Notes under the pieces: generated by a model | The model's input: only the letters and a program-made list of their open reading frames with translations | What the model was told of the DNA's origin: nothing | Database searches by the model: none | From: VGPI01 sp964482845 | GTDB taxonomy: Bacteria > Cloacimonadota > Cloacimonadia > Cloacimonadales > Cloacimonadaceae | NCBI GenBank assembly: GCA_964482845.1 | Contig: CAYZZE010000108.1 | Coordinates: 1-6,811 of the forward strand | DNA length: 6,811 bases | Reading direction: 5' to 3' | Program-made: the position numbers and the translations under genes | Shown: in pieces, positions 6,154-6,811 of the stretch | Numbering within the stretch: the first letter of the stretch is position 1 | Layout of the letters: each line of letters starts with the position of its first letter

Positions 6154-6560
6154 AGCAGGGGATCGCTCGTGGTATTTCCTGATTTTAGTTGACAACCAAA
6201 GTGAGGAGAAACAACTATGTGATCGGATTGCTCATCAACATCGTAATTAGATATAAATAGTTCACAACCTGCGCGGGTCGTTGATTTGCCCACATTATTC
6301 ATGCCATACATTAGTTTCCACTCGTGTATATGTGCGAATGGAAACAACTCTCTAATATATGTCGAGTCATCGTAGGTGACCAGCCATTTGTGGCTGCAGT
6401 TCCGCATTGAATTGGCAAACCTCTCGTGATCAAAACTTCGATGTAGGTTACCATTTCTACCATACAATAAAGATTTAGTGGCTGAATAATATGGCGGATC
6501 AAGGAATAGAAATACTTCATCTCCAGGACTATCGAAGACCGTTGCACATAGGGGTATCAC
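6126..6560 (-). pseudogene. Truncated D12-class adenine-specific DNA methyltransferase (C-terminal half)
   Basis: This 144-codon frame is the C-terminal half of a Dam-like N6-adenine DNA methyltransferase. The catalytic motif DPPY is at residues 21-24 in FLFLDPPYYSATKSLLYG, followed by FDHERFAN, KWLVTYDDSTYIRELF and the terminal ELFISNYD strand (100-107), all typical of the D12 family. The AdoMet-binding FxGxG segment and the target-recognition domain, normally about 150 residues N-terminal to DPPY in this class, are absent. Upstream in frame there is a TGA within 15 codons, and the sequence turns into the hairpin cluster. The apparent GTG start at 6560 is therefore accidental, and the product should be inactive. 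Its last ten codons are encoded by the palindrome, so the natural C-terminus was probably near residue 108. Lower GC (about 41% over 6241-6480, against about 54% in tsaB) suggests transfer from elsewhere. Confidence 0.85.
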
Positions 6561-6701
6561 CGGCTTCCGCCGGTCGTTGCACTGACTTCAGTCGGTGCAT
6601 GGTAAAATCTATATGCTTGTATGACATTTGTTTATGACATCTGGGCAAACGTGCTGGGTGCCGGATAAATCCGGTACAACAACCGGATAAATCCGGTGTT
6701 G
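6559..6701. repeat. Cluster of four small hairpins
   Basis: Four hairpins lie in 143 bp. Hairpin A (6559-6574) is accggc, loop ttcc, gccggt. Hairpin B (6578-6599) has a 9-bp stem with one G-T pair and loop ttca. Hairpins C (6659-6676) and D (6677-6701) share the 15-mer ccggataaatccggt (6661-6675 and 6683-6697), each with loop taaa; D is extended by caac/gttg with a one-base bulge. The cluster begins exactly where homology to the methyltransferase ends and stops 19 bp before the transposase fragment. After D comes another caac (6711-6714) and then a run of six T (about 6719-6724), so a plus-strand terminator is possible. No gene is visible within it. Confidence 0.8.
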
Positions 6702-6720
6702 CTGATTATTCAACGGTCTT

Positions 6721-6811
6721 TTTTAGGGTATGTCAGAATGTGTTTTTTCAGATATTCGCAACACAAGAGATATAAAGCCCTGATCTGCACCGGCGTCAAT
6801 CTCGATGAGAT
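6721..6811 (+). pseudogene. Second transposase fragment, same family and orientation as the left one
   Basis: These 91 bases match 53-143 with a single difference and run off the right edge. The homology starts in mid-gene (equivalent to codon 18-19 of the visible left copy), directly after a T-run; the sequence before it is hairpin cluster, not transposase. The reading frame is open through the junction, with a GTG at 6696, but that start is accidental. The one mismatch changes Asp42 of the left copy (GAC) to Gly (GGC) in the conserved TD pair, consistent with a decayed copy. What lies beyond the window edge decides whether the 3' part is intact. Confidence 0.85.

Noticed and set aside
6559..6701. 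CRISPR array or integron attC sites
   Set aside because: Only two copies of a 15-mer exist, with a spacer of 7 bp; there are no cas genes, no integrase, and no attC-type R/L boxes.
1..6811. Terminal overlap of a circular contig
   Set aside because: The repeat matches 53-143 rather than 1-91 and contains a mismatch, so it is not a simple end overlap.

Overview
The window looks like a stretch of a strictly anaerobic bacterial chromosome, framed by mobile-element debris. The best evidence for lifestyle is an oxygen-defence cluster typical of anaerobes: desulfoferrodoxin (superoxide reductase), rubrerythrin, rubredoxin and a second ferritin-like di-iron protein. Core genes are moderately GC-rich (about 54% by hand count over 5401-5640). 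The phylum cannot be fixed from the sequence. A candidate anaerobic lineage from sediment or digester (Cloacimonadota-like, for example) is only a guess.

Layout from left to right. Bases 1-585 hold the C-terminal part of an IS4-type DDE transposase that runs in from the left edge. Bases 586-1019 have no convincing gene; they contain a 20-bp tandem duplication and a strong hairpin. Bases 1020-3397 carry three minus-strand genes, in transcription order a membrane-anchored lipoprotein, a small SpoVG-like protein, and a class I/II PLP aminotransferase. A roughly 160-bp divergent intergenic region with a candidate promoter follows. Bases 3558-5898 carry a tightly spaced plus-strand run: desulfoferrodoxin, rubrerythrin, a 46-residue rubredoxin, a ferritin-like protein, and tsaB. 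Bases 5899-6811 are accessory: a long perfect/imperfect palindrome built from 11-nt units, a remnant of a D12-class adenine DNA methyltransferase that has lost its AdoMet-binding half (about 41% GC over 6241-6480), a cluster of four small hairpins, and a second fragment of the same transposase in the same orientation as the first.

How the genes work together. The plus-strand operon makes a coherent pathway: desulfoferrodoxin reduces superoxide to peroxide, rubrerythrin reduces peroxide to water, and rubredoxin is the likely electron carrier for both. The ferritin-like protein probably adds a further di-iron activity. tsaB, a tRNA t6A-synthesis gene, sits only 6 nt downstream and is probably co-transcribed, although its function is unrelated. 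The minus-strand genes have no obvious shared pathway.

I do not see a convincing new multi-gene system. The parts that ordinary annotation leaves unexplained are the 6071-6153 palindrome, the hairpin cluster at 6559-6701, and the pair of direct-orientation transposase fragments (90 of 91 bases identical) that bracket the segment.
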